Assembly (NCBI RefSeq): GCF_000376985.1
Contig: NZ_AQYA01000032.1
Span: 1 to 64,000 of the forward strand
Direction: 5' to 3'
Source of the DNA: Streptococcus henryi DSM 19005
Lineage (GTDB): Bacteria > Bacillota > Bacilli > Lactobacillales > Streptococcaceae
DNA length: 64,000 nucleotides
In this document: one piece after another, positions 28,895 to 38,743 of the stretch
How positions within the stretch are numbered: position 1 is the first letter of the stretch
How the letters are laid out: the number at the start of each line of letters is the position of its first letter
Position numbers and translations under genes: made by a program
The notes under the pieces: generated by a model
Told to the model about the DNA's origin: nothing
Databases searched by the model: none
What the model saw: the letters and a program-made list of their open reading frames with translations, nothing else

Positions 28895-29266
28895 TCAATC
28901 TTTGTAGTTCTGTTTTTCTGGAATAACCCCGCGAACACCGCCAGTTGGGTTTGCCATATCGCCCGCATATCTTGGAATTAAATGGATGTGACAATGAAAG
29001 ACTGTTTGACCAGCTTCTAAGCCACAATTAGCTCCAATATTGTAAGCATCTGGCTTGTAAAGATTATCCAAGTATCCTTTACAGAGCCCCAGTAAATCAT
29101 CCAAGGCTAACTTTTCTTCTGAAGTCAGCTCAAAATAATCTTTGGCATGACGCTTCGGAACAAGCAAGACATGTCCTTTAGAAACTGGATTTTTGTCAAA
29201 AAAGGCCAGAGCTAAATCATTTTCAAATATAGGGGGTTGCATATTACAGAAAATACAAGAAACCAT
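28895..29266 (-). CDS. HIT family hydrolase
   Basis: A 123-aa histidine-triad protein. The active-site motif HCHIHLIPR lies near residues 91-99, and the N-terminal CxxC (CIFC) could bind zinc. HIT proteins hydrolyse nucleoside phosphoramidates or dinucleotides. It is 16 bp downstream of mnmA. No ABC transporter partner of the streptococcal hit/ecs type is adjacent. Confidence 0.88.
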   Translation of the reverse strand: MVSCIFCNMQPPIFENDLALAFFDKNPVSKGHVLLVPKRHAKDYFELTSEEKLALDDLLGLCKGYLDNLYKPDAYNIGANCGLEAGQTVFHCHIHLIPRYAGDMANPTGGVRGVIPEKQNYKD

Positions 29267-29282
29267 ACTTAACCTCTAGCTA

Positions 29283-30623
<1,341 letters not shown>

Positions 30624-30713
30624 ACATGAATTTGCATTAATGGAAGAAAAAGACGCGCTGTTTACGTTTTCTTTGCTATAATAGGGATGCAGAAATTCAC
30701 TTAAGGAGTTCAT

Positions 30714-31385
30714 ATGAATCATTTAAAATTCCAATCTGTTTTTGACATCATCGGACCTGTCATGATTGGACCCTCTTCAAGCCATACAGCGGGTGCTGTA
30801 CGCATTGGTAAAATTGTAAACTCAATTTTTGGAGATATACCCGAGGAAGTGACCTTCCATCTCTTTAACTCCTTTGCAAAAACATATCAGGGACATGGGA
30901 CAGATAAGGCCTTGGTAGCAGGGATTTTAGGAATGGATACGGATAATCCAGATATCAAAGATTCTCTAGAGATTGCCCACCAAAAAGGTATCCGTATTTA
31001 CTGGGATATTCTAAAAGACAGCAATGCACCTCATCCCAATACGGCCAAGATTACGGTTAAAAAAGGGCAGAAAAGTATGAGCATTACAGGGGTGTCAATT
31101 GGAGGTGGTAACATTGAGGTCACAGAGCTTAATGGCTTCTCTGTCTCTCTCAAAATGAACACACCCACCCTGATTATTGTCCATCAAGATATCCCTGGAA
31201 TGATTGCTAAGGTCACAGATATTCTCTCGGACTATCACATTAACATAGCACAAATGAATGTGACTCGAGAACGCGCAGGAGAAAAGGCCATTATGATTAT
31301 CGAGGTAGATTCACGAGATTGTCAAGATGCTGTCAACCGAATTAAGGAAATCCCTCATCTCCACAATGTTAACTTTTTTGATTAG
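30714..31385 (+). CDS. sdaAB: L-serine dehydratase, beta subunit
   Basis: The 223-aa subunit works with SdaAA to deaminate L-serine to pyruvate and ammonia. The start FDIIGPVMIGPSSSHTAGAVRIG is the family signature, and a C-terminal ACT domain (about 148-220) probably senses serine. TATAAT preceded by TTTGC (30677-30682) serves as an extended -10 and AAGGAG precedes the ATG. sdaAA follows after 11 bp. Confidence 0.95.
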   Translation: MNHLKFQSVFDIIGPVMIGPSSSHTAGAVRIGKIVNSIFGDIPEEVTFHLFNSFAKTYQGHGTDKALVAGILGMDTDNPDIKDSLEIAHQKGIRIYWDILKDSNAPHPNTAKITVKKGQKSMSITGVSIGGGNIEVTELNGFSVSLKMNTPTLIIVHQDIPGMIAKVTDILSDYHINIAQMNVTRERAGEKAIMIIEVDSRDCQDAVNRIKEIPHLHNVNFFD

Positions 31386-31396
31386 AAAGGATTGGC

Positions 31397-32269
31397 ATGT
31401 TTTATACAATTAAAGAATTAGTTGAACAAGCTGATAGTCGCTTTGATGGTAACATAGCAGAGCTTATGATTGAGACAGAGATTGAACTCACAGGGCGTAG
31501 TCGAGAAGAAATTCTCTATATTATGTCACGAAATCTAGAAGTCATGAAAGCTTCAGTTGTCAATGGCTTGACAGAGAGTAAATCCATTAGTGGTCTAACT
31601 GGTGGTGATGCTGTCAAGATGGATCAGTATTTAAAGTCAGGGAAGACCTTATCGGATAAAACAGTCCTGACTGCTGTTCGTAATGCCATGGCTGTAAATG
31701 AGCTTAATGCCAAAATGGGCTTAGTCTGTGCTACCCCAACAGCAGGCAGTGCGGGTTGCTTACCAGCAGTCTTGTCAACGGCCATTGACAAGTTACATTT
31801 ATCTGAAAAAGAACAAGTAGACTTTCTCTTTACAGCTGGAGCTTTCGGTTTAGTTATCGGAAATAATGCTTCGATTTCTGGAGCAGAGGGAGGTTGTCAA
31901 GCTGAAGTTGGTTCAGCTTCTGCTATGGGAGCTGCAGCTTTGGTTAAGGCAGCTGGTGGGACAGCCTTTGAAGCTAGTCAGGCTGTTGCCTTTGTTATTA
32001 AAAATCTTCTTGGTTTAATATGTGATCCAGTTGCCGGCTTAGTTGAGGTACCTTGTGTTAAGCGTAATGCCCTTGGTGCAAGTTTTGCCTTGGTTGCTGC
32101 GGATATGGCTCTTGCAGGCATTTCTTCTCAAATTCCAGTTGATGAAGTTATTGACGCCATGTATCAGGTAGGTGCAAGCTTACCTACGGCTTTTCGTGAG
32201 ACTGCTGAAGGAGGCCTTGCAGCAACTCCAACAGGACGACGACTCAGCCAAGAGATTTTTGGTCACTAG
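31397..32269 (+). CDS. sdaAA: L-serine dehydratase, alpha subunit
   Basis: The 290-aa iron-sulfur subunit has cysteines in ATPTAGSAGCLPAV, EGGCQAE and CDPVAGLVEVPC that would ligate a [4Fe-4S] cluster, as known for the Firmicutes two-chain enzyme. It forms an operon with sdaAB and ends at a strong terminator. Confidence 0.95.
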   Translation: MFYTIKELVEQADSRFDGNIAELMIETEIELTGRSREEILYIMSRNLEVMKASVVNGLTESKSISGLTGGDAVKMDQYLKSGKTLSDKTVLTAVRNAMAVNELNAKMGLVCATPTAGSAGCLPAVLSTAIDKLHLSEKEQVDFLFTAGAFGLVIGNNASISGAEGGCQAEVGSASAMGAAALVKAAGGTAFEASQAVAFVIKNLLGLICDPVAGLVEVPCVKRNALGASFALVAADMALAGISSQIPVDEVIDAMYQVGASLPTAFRETAEGGLAATPTGRRLSQEIFGH

Positions 32270-32273
32270 CCTA

Positions 32274-32326
32274 GTTTGGAATAGTTGAATTTCCTCTATC
32301 AGTTCTATTCCAAACAAGATTTTTTC
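32274..32326 (+). terminator. Terminator after sdaAA
   Basis: GTTTGGAATAG pairs perfectly with CTATTCCAAAC (11 bp), followed by ATTTTTT. Confidence 0.85.
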
Positions 32327-32467
32327 CACTAATTGGCATTCTTGTCAATTAGTATTTAAATACTTTGGTATCTGACTAGAATATTTCTTGTTAACGAACA
32401 GCCCAATTATTGAATTATTACATTATGGTGTAAAACAATCTATACAATATATTTACAGGAGATTGAT

Positions 32468-33103
32468 TTGAAATCTATTCTATTTGATCTTGATGGTACC
32501 TTGGTTGATTCTAGTCCAGGTATCAAAGCAGCCTTCCGTTATGCTTTTAAATCTTTACAGTTACCTTTACCAGACGATGACACCTTGTCAACTTTTATAG
32601 GTCCTCCATTGGAGACAACTTTTGGAAAGTATTTTGAGGATAGCTCAGCTATTTCCAATGCCATTCAAACCTACCGTGACTCCTATGACAGTGAGGGAGT
32701 TCATAAAACTTCCCTTTATCCAGATATAGAAGAGATGTTAAGAGATCTAAGTGCTAGCGGATATGATCTGTACATAACTACCAGCAAGAATGAGCCCATG
32801 GCAATTGTGATGCTGACTGAACTTGGAATTATTAAATACTTTAAAGCAGTCTATGGAGCTAGACCAAATTGTTATCATAAGGCTGATTTAATAAGGACTT
32901 GCTTGACAGAAAATCAGATAAATCAGTCTTATTCTTTGATTATTGGAGATACGAGCTTTGACATCATTGGTGGAAAAACTGCTGGAATTAAGACTCTAGG
33001 TGTAACCTGGGGATTTGGTTTACAGCATGATTTACAAGCAAGTGGGGCTGATGCTATTTGTCATTCTCCTAAAGACATCAAAAAAATCCTTAAGTCACTA
33101 TAA
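32468..33103 (+). CDS. HAD-superfamily phosphatase (phosphoglycolate-phosphatase-like)
   Basis: A 211-aa HAD hydrolase with motif I FDLDGTLVDSS (nucleophile Asp near residue 7), a helical cap (about 15-80), motif II TTSKN, Lys in ARPNCYHKADLI and motif IV IIGDTSFDIIGGKTAG. The start codon is TTG, supported by AGGAG 6 bp upstream and by the conserved N-terminus. The substrate is unknown. A hairpin overlaps its stop. Confidence 0.85.
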   Translation: MKSILFDLDGTLVDSSPGIKAAFRYAFKSLQLPLPDDDTLSTFIGPPLETTFGKYFEDSSAISNAIQTYRDSYDSEGVHKTSLYPDIEEMLRDLSASGYDLYITTSKNEPMAIVMLTELGIIKYFKAVYGARPNCYHKADLIRTCLTENQINQSYSLIIGDTSFDIIGGKTAGIKTLGVTWGFGLQHDLQASGADAICHSPKDIKKILKSL

Positions 33104-33123
33104 TGTGATTTAAGGATTTTTAA
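33081..33123. terminator. Bidirectional terminator between HAD and transglycosylase-like genes
   Basis: AAAAATCCTTAAgTCAC pairs with GTGAtTTAAGGATTTTT. The HAD gene stop lies within it, and the A/T-runs on both sides serve both converging genes. Confidence 0.85.
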
Positions 33124-33140
33124 TATTTAAAAGCTAACTC

Positions 33141-33836
33141 TTAGTAACCCCAAGCGGACAAACCTTGAGCATTATATGCATTGATTGCAGCATTCACTTG
33201 ATCTTCAACTGTTGCAGTTGATCCCCAACCTGGCATGGTTTGGAAAAGCCCTGAAGCACCAGATGCATTAGCTGCCGATGGATCTCCATTTGATTCACGA
33301 GCAATAATGCTTTCCCAAGTTGACTGAGGAACACCGGTTGCTGCTGCCATTTGTGCCGCTGCATCAGAACCAATAGCACCCGCAGTATTACCATTACTTA
33401 GTGTAACGTTTGCTTGGGCAGGTGTATATGCTGTAGTAGTTGCAGCTGGTTGTGTATAATAATATGTTGTTTCTGTATAGACAGGTTGCTCAGCAACGAC
33501 TGTATCTGTGTAAGCTACAACTGTTGGTTCTTCACTAACAGTAATGTTAGTTTCTTCAATAGTCTCATTTTCAGTAGCTTCTTCAGAGCTTTCTGTACTT
33601 GAATGACTTGTTTCAACTTTTTCTGTAGTGCTGTCTTTAGTAACTTCTTGCGATGAAGAAGTTGATGTTTCTTTTGTTACTTTTACTTCTGATTTAGTTT
33701 CGAATGACTCAGTATTGACATTAGTTGTTGAAAAGACAAAAACTGAAGCAATAAGGCTTGAGATTAGAACAAGACTTAGCAAAGTCGTGATGACTTGTTT
33801 TTGACGTTTAGATTTTGCAATTCTGCTGAATTTCAT
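33141..33836 (-). CDS. Secreted cell-wall protein with lytic-transglycosylase-like C-terminus
   Basis: The 231-aa protein has a basic N-terminus and signal/membrane segment (about 16-38), a Ser/Thr/Glu-rich linker (about 40-135), and a C-terminal domain (about 150-231) with [20 protein letters not shown], resembling the catalytic-Glu region of soluble lytic transglycosylases, and ending AWGY. It probably remodels peptidoglycan. A 15-mer, ATTAAAAATATTACA, lies 68-82 bp upstream and recurs in front of the next gene. Confidence 0.8.
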   Translation of the reverse strand: MKFSRIAKSKRQKQVITTLLSLVLISSLIASVFVFSTTNVNTESFETKSEVKVTKETSTSSSQEVTKDSTTEKVETSHSSTESSEEATENETIEETNITVSEEPTVVAYTDTVVAEQPVYTETTYYYTQPAATTTAYTPAQANVTLSNGNTAGAIGSDAAAQMAAATGVPQSTWESIIARESNGDPSAANASGASGLFQTMPGWGSTATVEDQVNAAINAYNAQGLSAWGY

Positions 33837-33903
33837 AAATTACCTCACGTTATTTTACAGTCTATATCATAACTCTTTATTATTACTTTCATATGTAGGT
33901 TTT

Positions 33904-33918
33904 ATTAAAAATATTACA
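33904..33918 (-). promoter_or_regulatory. Shared upstream motif, copy at transglycosylase-like gene
   Basis: Minus strand TGTAATATTTTTAAT, 68-82 bp before the start codon. The first half fits the WalR/VicR half-site TGTWAH; the second half does not fit well. WalR control is an inference. Confidence 0.5.
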
Positions 33919-33993
33919 AGAAAGTTGAGATTTAAGGTATTTTGTAAACTTGTTGACAGTTATTGTAAATGTATTTTAGTTAATGCGTTTACA

Positions 33994-34020
33994 ATAAAAA
34001 CCTTGATGTTATCAAGGTTT
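33994..34020 (-). terminator. Terminator after LysM gene
   Basis: AAACCTTGAT and ATCAAGGTTT form a 10-bp stem with a 3-nt loop, followed by TTATTG. Confidence 0.85.
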
Positions 34021-34029
34021 GAGCGATTT

Positions 34030-34590
34030 TTAATACCAACCGTTTACATTCCAGAAAACTAGTGCAGCTGACCATGAACCGTAACGATTTGTTACGTAAG
34101 CGTCAGCAACTCTTTCTTGGTTCTCTGGAGATAAGTCACCATTTAAATAAGAAAGTGTTAATTGGTAGCGACCATAGTATTGGCCATTTTGAGCAGTATA
34201 GCTTCCACTTGACTCACGTTGAGCAATGACTTCTTTTGCTGCAGCATCACTTGCACTAAGGCTAGAAGTTGATGTTGTTGATGTTGTTACTGTTGTTTTC
34301 ACTGATTCAGTCTCTACCTTAGTTTCAGTACTTACTGTTGTACTATTATTAATGTTTAGAACTTGACCGACACTAATCAAATTAATATTTGAAATCTTAT
34401 TTTCTGAAGCGACCTGTTCAACAGTTGTTTGATATTTATTTGCAATAGCAGATAAAGTATCTCCTGACTGAACTGTGTAAGAATCAGCCTTAACAAAAAG
34501 AGGAAGAGATAGACTAGTTACAATAGCCGCTAGGGTAAGCCCTGCTTTCAGTAATCCGAGTTGTTTATTTTTTGGTGTTTCAATAAGCAT
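34030..34590 (-). CDS. Secreted LysM-domain protein with lysozyme/transglycosylase-like C-terminus
   Basis: About 186 aa: signal peptide ending near LFVKA, one LysM domain (YTVQSGDTLSAIANKYQTT...), a Thr/Ser-rich linker, and a C-terminal part with AQRESSGSYTAQNGQYYGRYQ, similar in style to the neighbouring protein. LysM binds glycan strands, so this is likely a wall hydrolase or wall-associated protein. The ATG at 34590 (MLIETPKNK) has GAGG 7 bp upstream and is preferred to 34611. Confidence 0.82.
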   Translation of the reverse strand: MLIETPKNKQLGLLKAGLTLAAIVTSLSLPLFVKADSYTVQSGDTLSAIANKYQTTVEQVASENKISNINLISVGQVLNINNSTTVSTETKVETESVKTTVTTSTTSTSSLSASDAAAKEVIAQRESSGSYTAQNGQYYGRYQLTLSYLNGDLSPENQERVADAYVTNRYGSWSAALVFWNVNGWY

Positions 34591-34662
34591 AATATGCCTC
34601 ATTTCTTTCAAATTTGTATATCTTATCTTACCCTCTTTATGTTACTCGGATTTTGGAATATG

Positions 34663-34677
34663 ATTAAAAATATTACA
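34663..34677 (-). promoter_or_regulatory. Shared upstream motif, copy at LysM gene
   Basis: Identical 15-mer at almost the same distance (73-87 bp) from the chosen start codon of the LysM gene. This argues for one regulator acting on both wall genes. Confidence 0.5.
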
Positions 34678-34691
34678 GTATGATTGACATA

Positions 34692-34723
34692 AAATAAAGA
34701 AAACGCCTACAGAATAGGCGTTT
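34692..34723 (-). terminator. Terminator after ecfT
   Basis: AAACGCCTA pairs with TAGGCGTTT around a 5-nt loop, followed by TCTTTATTTT on the minus strand, starting at the ecfT stop. Confidence 0.8.
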
Positions 34724-35519
34724 AAGGGTTCTTTAAGAAAAATAGCAGAGCTCCAAGAGCAATTACTGATAAAAGTGCTAAGTTATCTTTGAGTGTCCAT
34801 TTTAGTCTGCGGTACTTAGTACGCCCATCTCCACCTTGATAACCCCTTGCTTCCATAGCAATTGCTAGAGCATCAGCCCGCTTAAAGCTAGAAGCAAATA
34901 GGGGAATCAAAATTGGGATGATTGATTTTACTTTTTGAACTAAGTTGCCTTCACCAAAGTCTACCCCCCGAGCTCTTTGAGCATTCATGATACGTGTTGT
35001 ATCATCCATTAGTGTTGGCACGAAACGAAGACTGAGTGATAACATGAGTCCAATTTCATGAGCAGGAACTTTGAATACTTCAAAAGGTTTTAATAAGGAT
35101 TCAACAGCATCCGCAAGGCTTAGTGGGGTTGTTGTCAAAGTGAGAAGTGTTGAAAATAGAATGATAAGAAGGAAGCGCATGAAAATTAAGGCTGCCTGAC
35201 TAAGTCCAAAACTTGTAATTCTGATAATCCAAATTTGTAAAATAATTTCTCCACCTTGCGTAAAAAGCATCTGGAATATAGTTGTAAAGAGGATAATTCC
35301 AATCATTGGTTTAACACCGTTGATAAAGAAACTCAATTTTACTTGTGAAAGTAAGATTACTACTAGAGTAAAGGCTAACATCAATAGATTTGTTACTAAA
35401 TTATTAGCCCAGAAGATAATAATGATATAAAGTACCATTGCTAGCAACTTACTGCGTGGATCCAAACGGTGTATGAGTGAATTTCCTGGAATATATCGGC
35501 CAAGTATTAGTTTATCCAT
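34722..35519 (-). CDS. ecfT: ECF transporter transmembrane subunit EcfT
   Basis: The 265-aa integral membrane coupling subunit of the shared energy-coupling module for vitamin uptake. It has five or so hydrophobic segments and the conserved cytoplasmic motifs NAQRARG and MEARGY that bind the ATPases. It overlaps ecfA2 by 8 bp. No substrate-binding S component lies here, as expected for a group II ECF system whose S components are scattered. Confidence 0.95.
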   Translation of the reverse strand: MDKLILGRYIPGNSLIHRLDPRSKLLAMVLYIIIIFWANNLVTNLLMLAFTLVVILLSQVKLSFFINGVKPMIGIILFTTIFQMLFTQGGEIILQIWIIRITSFGLSQAALIFMRFLLIILFSTLLTLTTTPLSLADAVESLLKPFEVFKVPAHEIGLMLSLSLRFVPTLMDDTTRIMNAQRARGVDFGEGNLVQKVKSIIPILIPLFASSFKRADALAIAMEARGYQGGDGRTKYRRLKWTLKDNLALLSVIALGALLFFLKNP

Positions 35520-36354
35520 GCTTTAATACCTCCACGAATTCCTCAGTTGTAATAGGGAGACGCTCCAGTTGAAAGCCACGTTTACGAAGATTTTGAGCAA
35601 ATTTTGTAATTTTTGGAACTCCTAACTGCTTACTTTCAAGCAGGTCAACATTTTGAAAAATATCAGAAGGTTTTCCTGATAAAATTAGTTTTCCTGTCTC
35701 TAATACGTTGACATAATCAGCATAATCAGCCACATCATCCATTAAATGTGTTACTAAAACAATAGTCATGCCTGATTGATGTAATTCTTTGAATAGCGTC
35801 ATTAGTTCTCGACGCCCTTTGGGATCTAATCCAGCCGTTGGTTCATCTAAAACGAGGATATTTGGTTCCATTGCTAGGATACCGGCAATGGCCACACGAC
35901 GCATTTGTCCACCAGAAAGTTCAAAGGGATTCTTATCAAAAAATTCTTCTGAAATTCCGACCATTGCTAATTTTTCACGCGCTAATTCTTCAGCTCTTTC
36001 CTTAGAAACACCAAAATTTTGAGGTCCAAAAGCTACATCTTTTAATACTGTTTCTTCAAAAAGTTGACTTTCTGGAAATTGAAAAACCAATCCAACTTTT
36101 TTTCGTACCAATTTGATGTCTTTGTTTTTGGAACCTGCTGTGATAGCCATATCATCAACATAAACAGTTCCCTGTGTTGGCACGTTAAGCCCGTTAAGTA
36201 GTTGCATGATAGTTGATTTTCCTGAACCAGTATGACCAATGAAAGCAGTATATGAGCCATCTGCAATAGTCAAATCAATATCAAATAGGGCCTTGCCTTC
36301 AAATGGTGTGCCTTTTTGGTAGGTATAATTTACGCCTTCGAGAGTAATTCCCAT
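35512..36354 (-). CDS. ecfA2: ECF transporter ATPase EcfA2
   Basis: A 280-aa ABC ATPase with Walker [10 protein letters not shown] (about 39-47), Q-loop, signature [13 protein letters not shown] and Walker [14 protein letters not shown]. It pairs with EcfA1 on EcfT. Its start overlaps the end of ecfA1 by 25 bp, which suggests coupled translation. Confidence 0.95.
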   Translation of the reverse strand: MGITLEGVNYTYQKGTPFEGKALFDIDLTIADGSYTAFIGHTGSGKSTIMQLLNGLNVPTQGTVYVDDMAITAGSKNKDIKLVRKKVGLVFQFPESQLFEETVLKDVAFGPQNFGVSKERAEELAREKLAMVGISEEFFDKNPFELSGGQMRRVAIAGILAMEPNILVLDEPTAGLDPKGRRELMTLFKELHQSGMTIVLVTHLMDDVADYADYVNVLETGKLILSGKPSDIFQNVDLLESKQLGVPKITKFAQNLRKRGFQLERLPITTEEFVEVLKHG

Positions 36355-37169
36355 AACTGTTCTTCTAGTTCCTTTTCTGTAAGATAGTCGTCTTTTATGT
36401 TGATTCCATCCGTTCTTAGCAGTTTAATGAGGTTGGCAGTAAAGGGAATGTCTAAGCCTAAAGCTAGCAATTCCTCACCTCTTGCAAATAATTCTCTTGG
36501 AGTTGAGCTGGATTCTACTTGACCATTCTTCATGACTAGAACACGATCACTCAATGCCACTTCATCCAAATCATGTGTGATTGAAATGACCGTCATTCCA
36601 TATTGATCACGAATTGCTTTCATTGTTTTAATGAGTTCAAGACGACCTTCAGGATCAAGCATACTGGTTGCTTCATCTAAAATAATGATATTTGGACGCA
36701 TGGCTACAGCGCCAGCAATTGCAATGCGTTGTTTTTGCCCGCCAGACAAGCGTGCTGGCTCACGTTCTGCAAAAGCGGTCATGCCAACAAGCTCTAAAGC
36801 TTCTTTTACTCGGATTTGCATTTCTTCTAAAGGAACACCTTTATTTTCCAAGCCAAAGGCCACATCATCTTCTACTGTTGCACCAACAAATTGATTATCT
36901 GGATTTTGGAAAACCATACCGATTTTATGACGAACATCCCAAACATTATCTTCTGTCAGTTCTTGACCTTCAATATAGATTTTCCCTGATTCGGCTTCTA
37001 GGAGCCCGTCAATCAAACGAACAGTCGTTGATTTCCCAGAACCATTATGTCCAATAATAGATAACCATTCACCTTGTTTCACGTGAAACGAAACACCATT
37101 TAGAGTGTAATGCTCTTGTTCTTGGTCGTATTTAAATTTTAAATCTCTAACTTCAATACTATTTGTCAT
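36330..37169 (-). CDS. ecfA1: ECF transporter ATPase EcfA1
   Basis: A 279-aa ABC ATPase with Walker [10 protein letters not shown] (about 38-46), signature [13 protein letters not shown] and Walker [14 protein letters not shown]. It forms the EcfA1-EcfA2 heterodimer energising vitamin uptake. Oddity: codons 27-31 (FHVKQ) spell out a parS site (37075-37090). It overlaps pgsA by 4 bp. Confidence 0.95.
   Translation of the reverse strand: MTNSIEVRDLKFKYDQEQEHYTLNGVSFHVKQGEWLSIIGHNGSGKSTTVRLIDGLLEAESGKIYIEGQELTEDNVWDVRHKIGMVFQNPDNQFVGATVEDDVAFGLENKGVPLEEMQIRVKEALELVGMTAFAEREPARLSGGQKQRIAIAGAVAMRPNIIILDEATSMLDPEGRLELIKTMKAIRDQYGMTVISITHDLDEVALSDRVLVMKNGQVESSSTPRELFARGEELLALGLDIPFTANLIKLLRTDGINIKDDYLTEKELEEQLWELLSKA
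37075..37090. promoter_or_regulatory. parS: parS site inside ecfA1
   Basis: TGTTTCACGTGAAACG contains the full 14-bp palindrome GTTTCACGTGAAAC and differs from the parS consensus TGTTNCACGTGAAACA at the last base only. ParB should load here, about 20 kb from dnaA. The same 16-mer, with matching flanking T and A, occurs at 47181-47196. Confidence 0.88.
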
Positions 37170-37723
37170 TTAAATGTATCCTTAAAGAGGAAGCTTGCTC
37201 CTTTGAAATAATCATAGCCAGAATAAATTGTAAAGATTAAGGCTACATAGAGTAGGATATTTCCAATTAGGGTCCAGTGGAAAAGCAAAAAGATGATTGA
37301 AAACATCTGTGTAAATGTCTTGATTTTTCCAGGCATAGCAGCAGCTAAAACTTCACCACCCTGTTCAACAAGAAGAAGACGCAGACCAGTGACAGCCAAT
37401 TCGCGACAGATGATAATAGCTGAAACCCACGCTGGTACCATACCAAGTTCTACTAACATAATAAAAGCGGTCATGACAAGCATCTTATCAGCAAGTGGGT
37501 CAGCAAATTTTCCGAAGTTTGTTACAACTTTCCATTTACGTGCTAAGTAGCCATCGAGATAATCTGTAAAACTTGCAGCTGCAAAAATAAGAGAGGCAAC
37601 AATATGACCAGTCTGGCTATTCCAGAAACAAAGGATAAGGATGAAGAGGGGAATCATAAAAATACGCCCGAGAGTTAGTAAATTAGGGATATTTTCTTTC
37701 TTTTTAAAATCAATTTTATTCAT
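37166..37723 (-). CDS. pgsA: CDP-diacylglycerol-glycerol-3-phosphate phosphatidyltransferase
   Basis: The 185-aa membrane enzyme makes phosphatidylglycerol phosphate, a precursor of the main anionic lipids. The CDP-alcohol phosphotransferase motif DYLDGYLARKWKVVTNFGK with FADPLADK carries the conserved Asp residues; about six hydrophobic segments follow. It lies between rodZ and ecfA1, a conserved order in streptococci. Confidence 0.95.
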   Translation of the reverse strand: MNKIDFKKKENIPNLLTLGRIFMIPLFILILCFWNSQTGHIVASLIFAAASFTDYLDGYLARKWKVVTNFGKFADPLADKMLVMTAFIMLVELGMVPAWVSAIIICRELAVTGLRLLLVEQGGEVLAAAMPGKIKTFTQMFSIIFLLFHWTLIGNILLYVALIFTIYSGYDYFKGASFLFKDTFK

Positions 37724-37732
37724 TTTATTTTC

Positions 37733-38683
37733 CTACTTTATTGTAATTGTGACATAGCTAATAGCAGTAGAGGTTAAACCAGATAAATCAACTTTCTGGT
37801 TGTTGATGGTTACAGTAACTCCTTCGGTTACTCCCAGTGTAATGAGAGATGAAGTAGCATCTGCTAGGAGCTTGGTAGTGTAACTGTTTGTCTCGGTTGA
37901 TGAAAGAAGTAAGCCTTCACTCCCAGCCTCAGTGTTTGTGACAGAGACCCAGCTGCTCTCAGCACCAGATAAACTCACCGTTATTTCAATAGTTTCAGGT
38001 GCATTTTCAACAGTAACTTGAAGTTGATCACCGTTGGCTTCAGATGATAATGTCATAGCAGTTGGTTCACTGCTTGAAGAGTTAGTCTCAGAAGATGTTG
38101 ACGATGACTCTTGACTGCTTTCAGCTTGGCTACTTTGCCGAGAAACCAGTGAATAGCTAGTTTTTGTTTCTTGTTTTTCTAGATTCATTTGTTGCCAAAC
38201 GATGTAGAAAACAAAGCTTAAAATGGCCATGGTCAGAAGAGTCAGTACGAATAATGGTAAAAATGATGTACGGTCATCTCTTTTCTCATGTCGATTATAG
38301 CGACTGCTTCGACTTGCTAAGACTGGAACTTCTGATTGAACATCTTCTTCAACCTTCAGACTTTCCACTTCTGCTTTTTTCTCATCATTAGGGGAAATAG
38401 CAGAGCTTTTAGCAGTTTGTTGTAAATCTTCTTCTTTTTGTTTTTTCTCAGTATCTTCTTGTTGCTGAGAGGCAAGTAATTCTTCAACAGTTAAACCGAC
38501 TGCCTTGGCGTATTCAGAAAAGTATACATCGGCCTTATCTTTAGGAATAATACCAAATTGATCTAATTCCATAGCAAGCAAGTAGTGTTGAGGAACTTTA
38601 CTTAAGCTCGCAACGTCCTCAAGTGTTAGCTGTTTTTGGACACGTGCTTCCCTTAAAAGATTACCAATACTAAGATCACTCAT
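37733..38683 (-). CDS. rodZ: RodZ-like cell-shape protein (HTH_25/DUF4115)
   Basis: The 316-aa protein has an N-terminal helix-turn-helix (about 8-70), a charged region, one membrane segment (about 142-163, FLPLFVLTLLTMAILSFVFYIV), a Ser/Gln/Thr-rich outer linker, and a C-terminal DUF4115 beta domain. RodZ links the elongation machinery to the membrane. It lies just upstream of pgsA and after the two M16 peptidase genes. Confidence 0.88.
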   Translation of the reverse strand: MSDLSIGNLLREARVQKQLTLEDVASLSKVPQHYLLAMELDQFGIIPKDKADVYFSEYAKAVGLTVEELLASQQQEDTEKKQKEEDLQQTAKSSAISPNDEKKAEVESLKVEEDVQSEVPVLASRSSRYNRHEKRDDRTSFLPLFVLTLLTMAILSFVFYIVWQQMNLEKQETKTSYSLVSRQSSQAESSQESSSTSSETNSSSSEPTAMTLSSEANGDQLQVTVENAPETIEITVSLSGAESSWVSVTNTEAGSEGLLLSSTETNSYTTKLLADATSSLITLGVTEGVTVTINNQKVDLSGLTSTAISYVTITIK

Positions 38684-38743
38684 GCTGACTCCTCAAAATA
38701 ATATAATCCACTCCATTATAACAAAAAAGGGCAAAGTTTTCGA

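Noticed and set aside
33141..34590. The two secreted proteins as one duplicated pair
   Set aside because: Only the signal-linker-catalytic style is shared; one has a LysM domain and the C-terminal domains do not align closely by eye.
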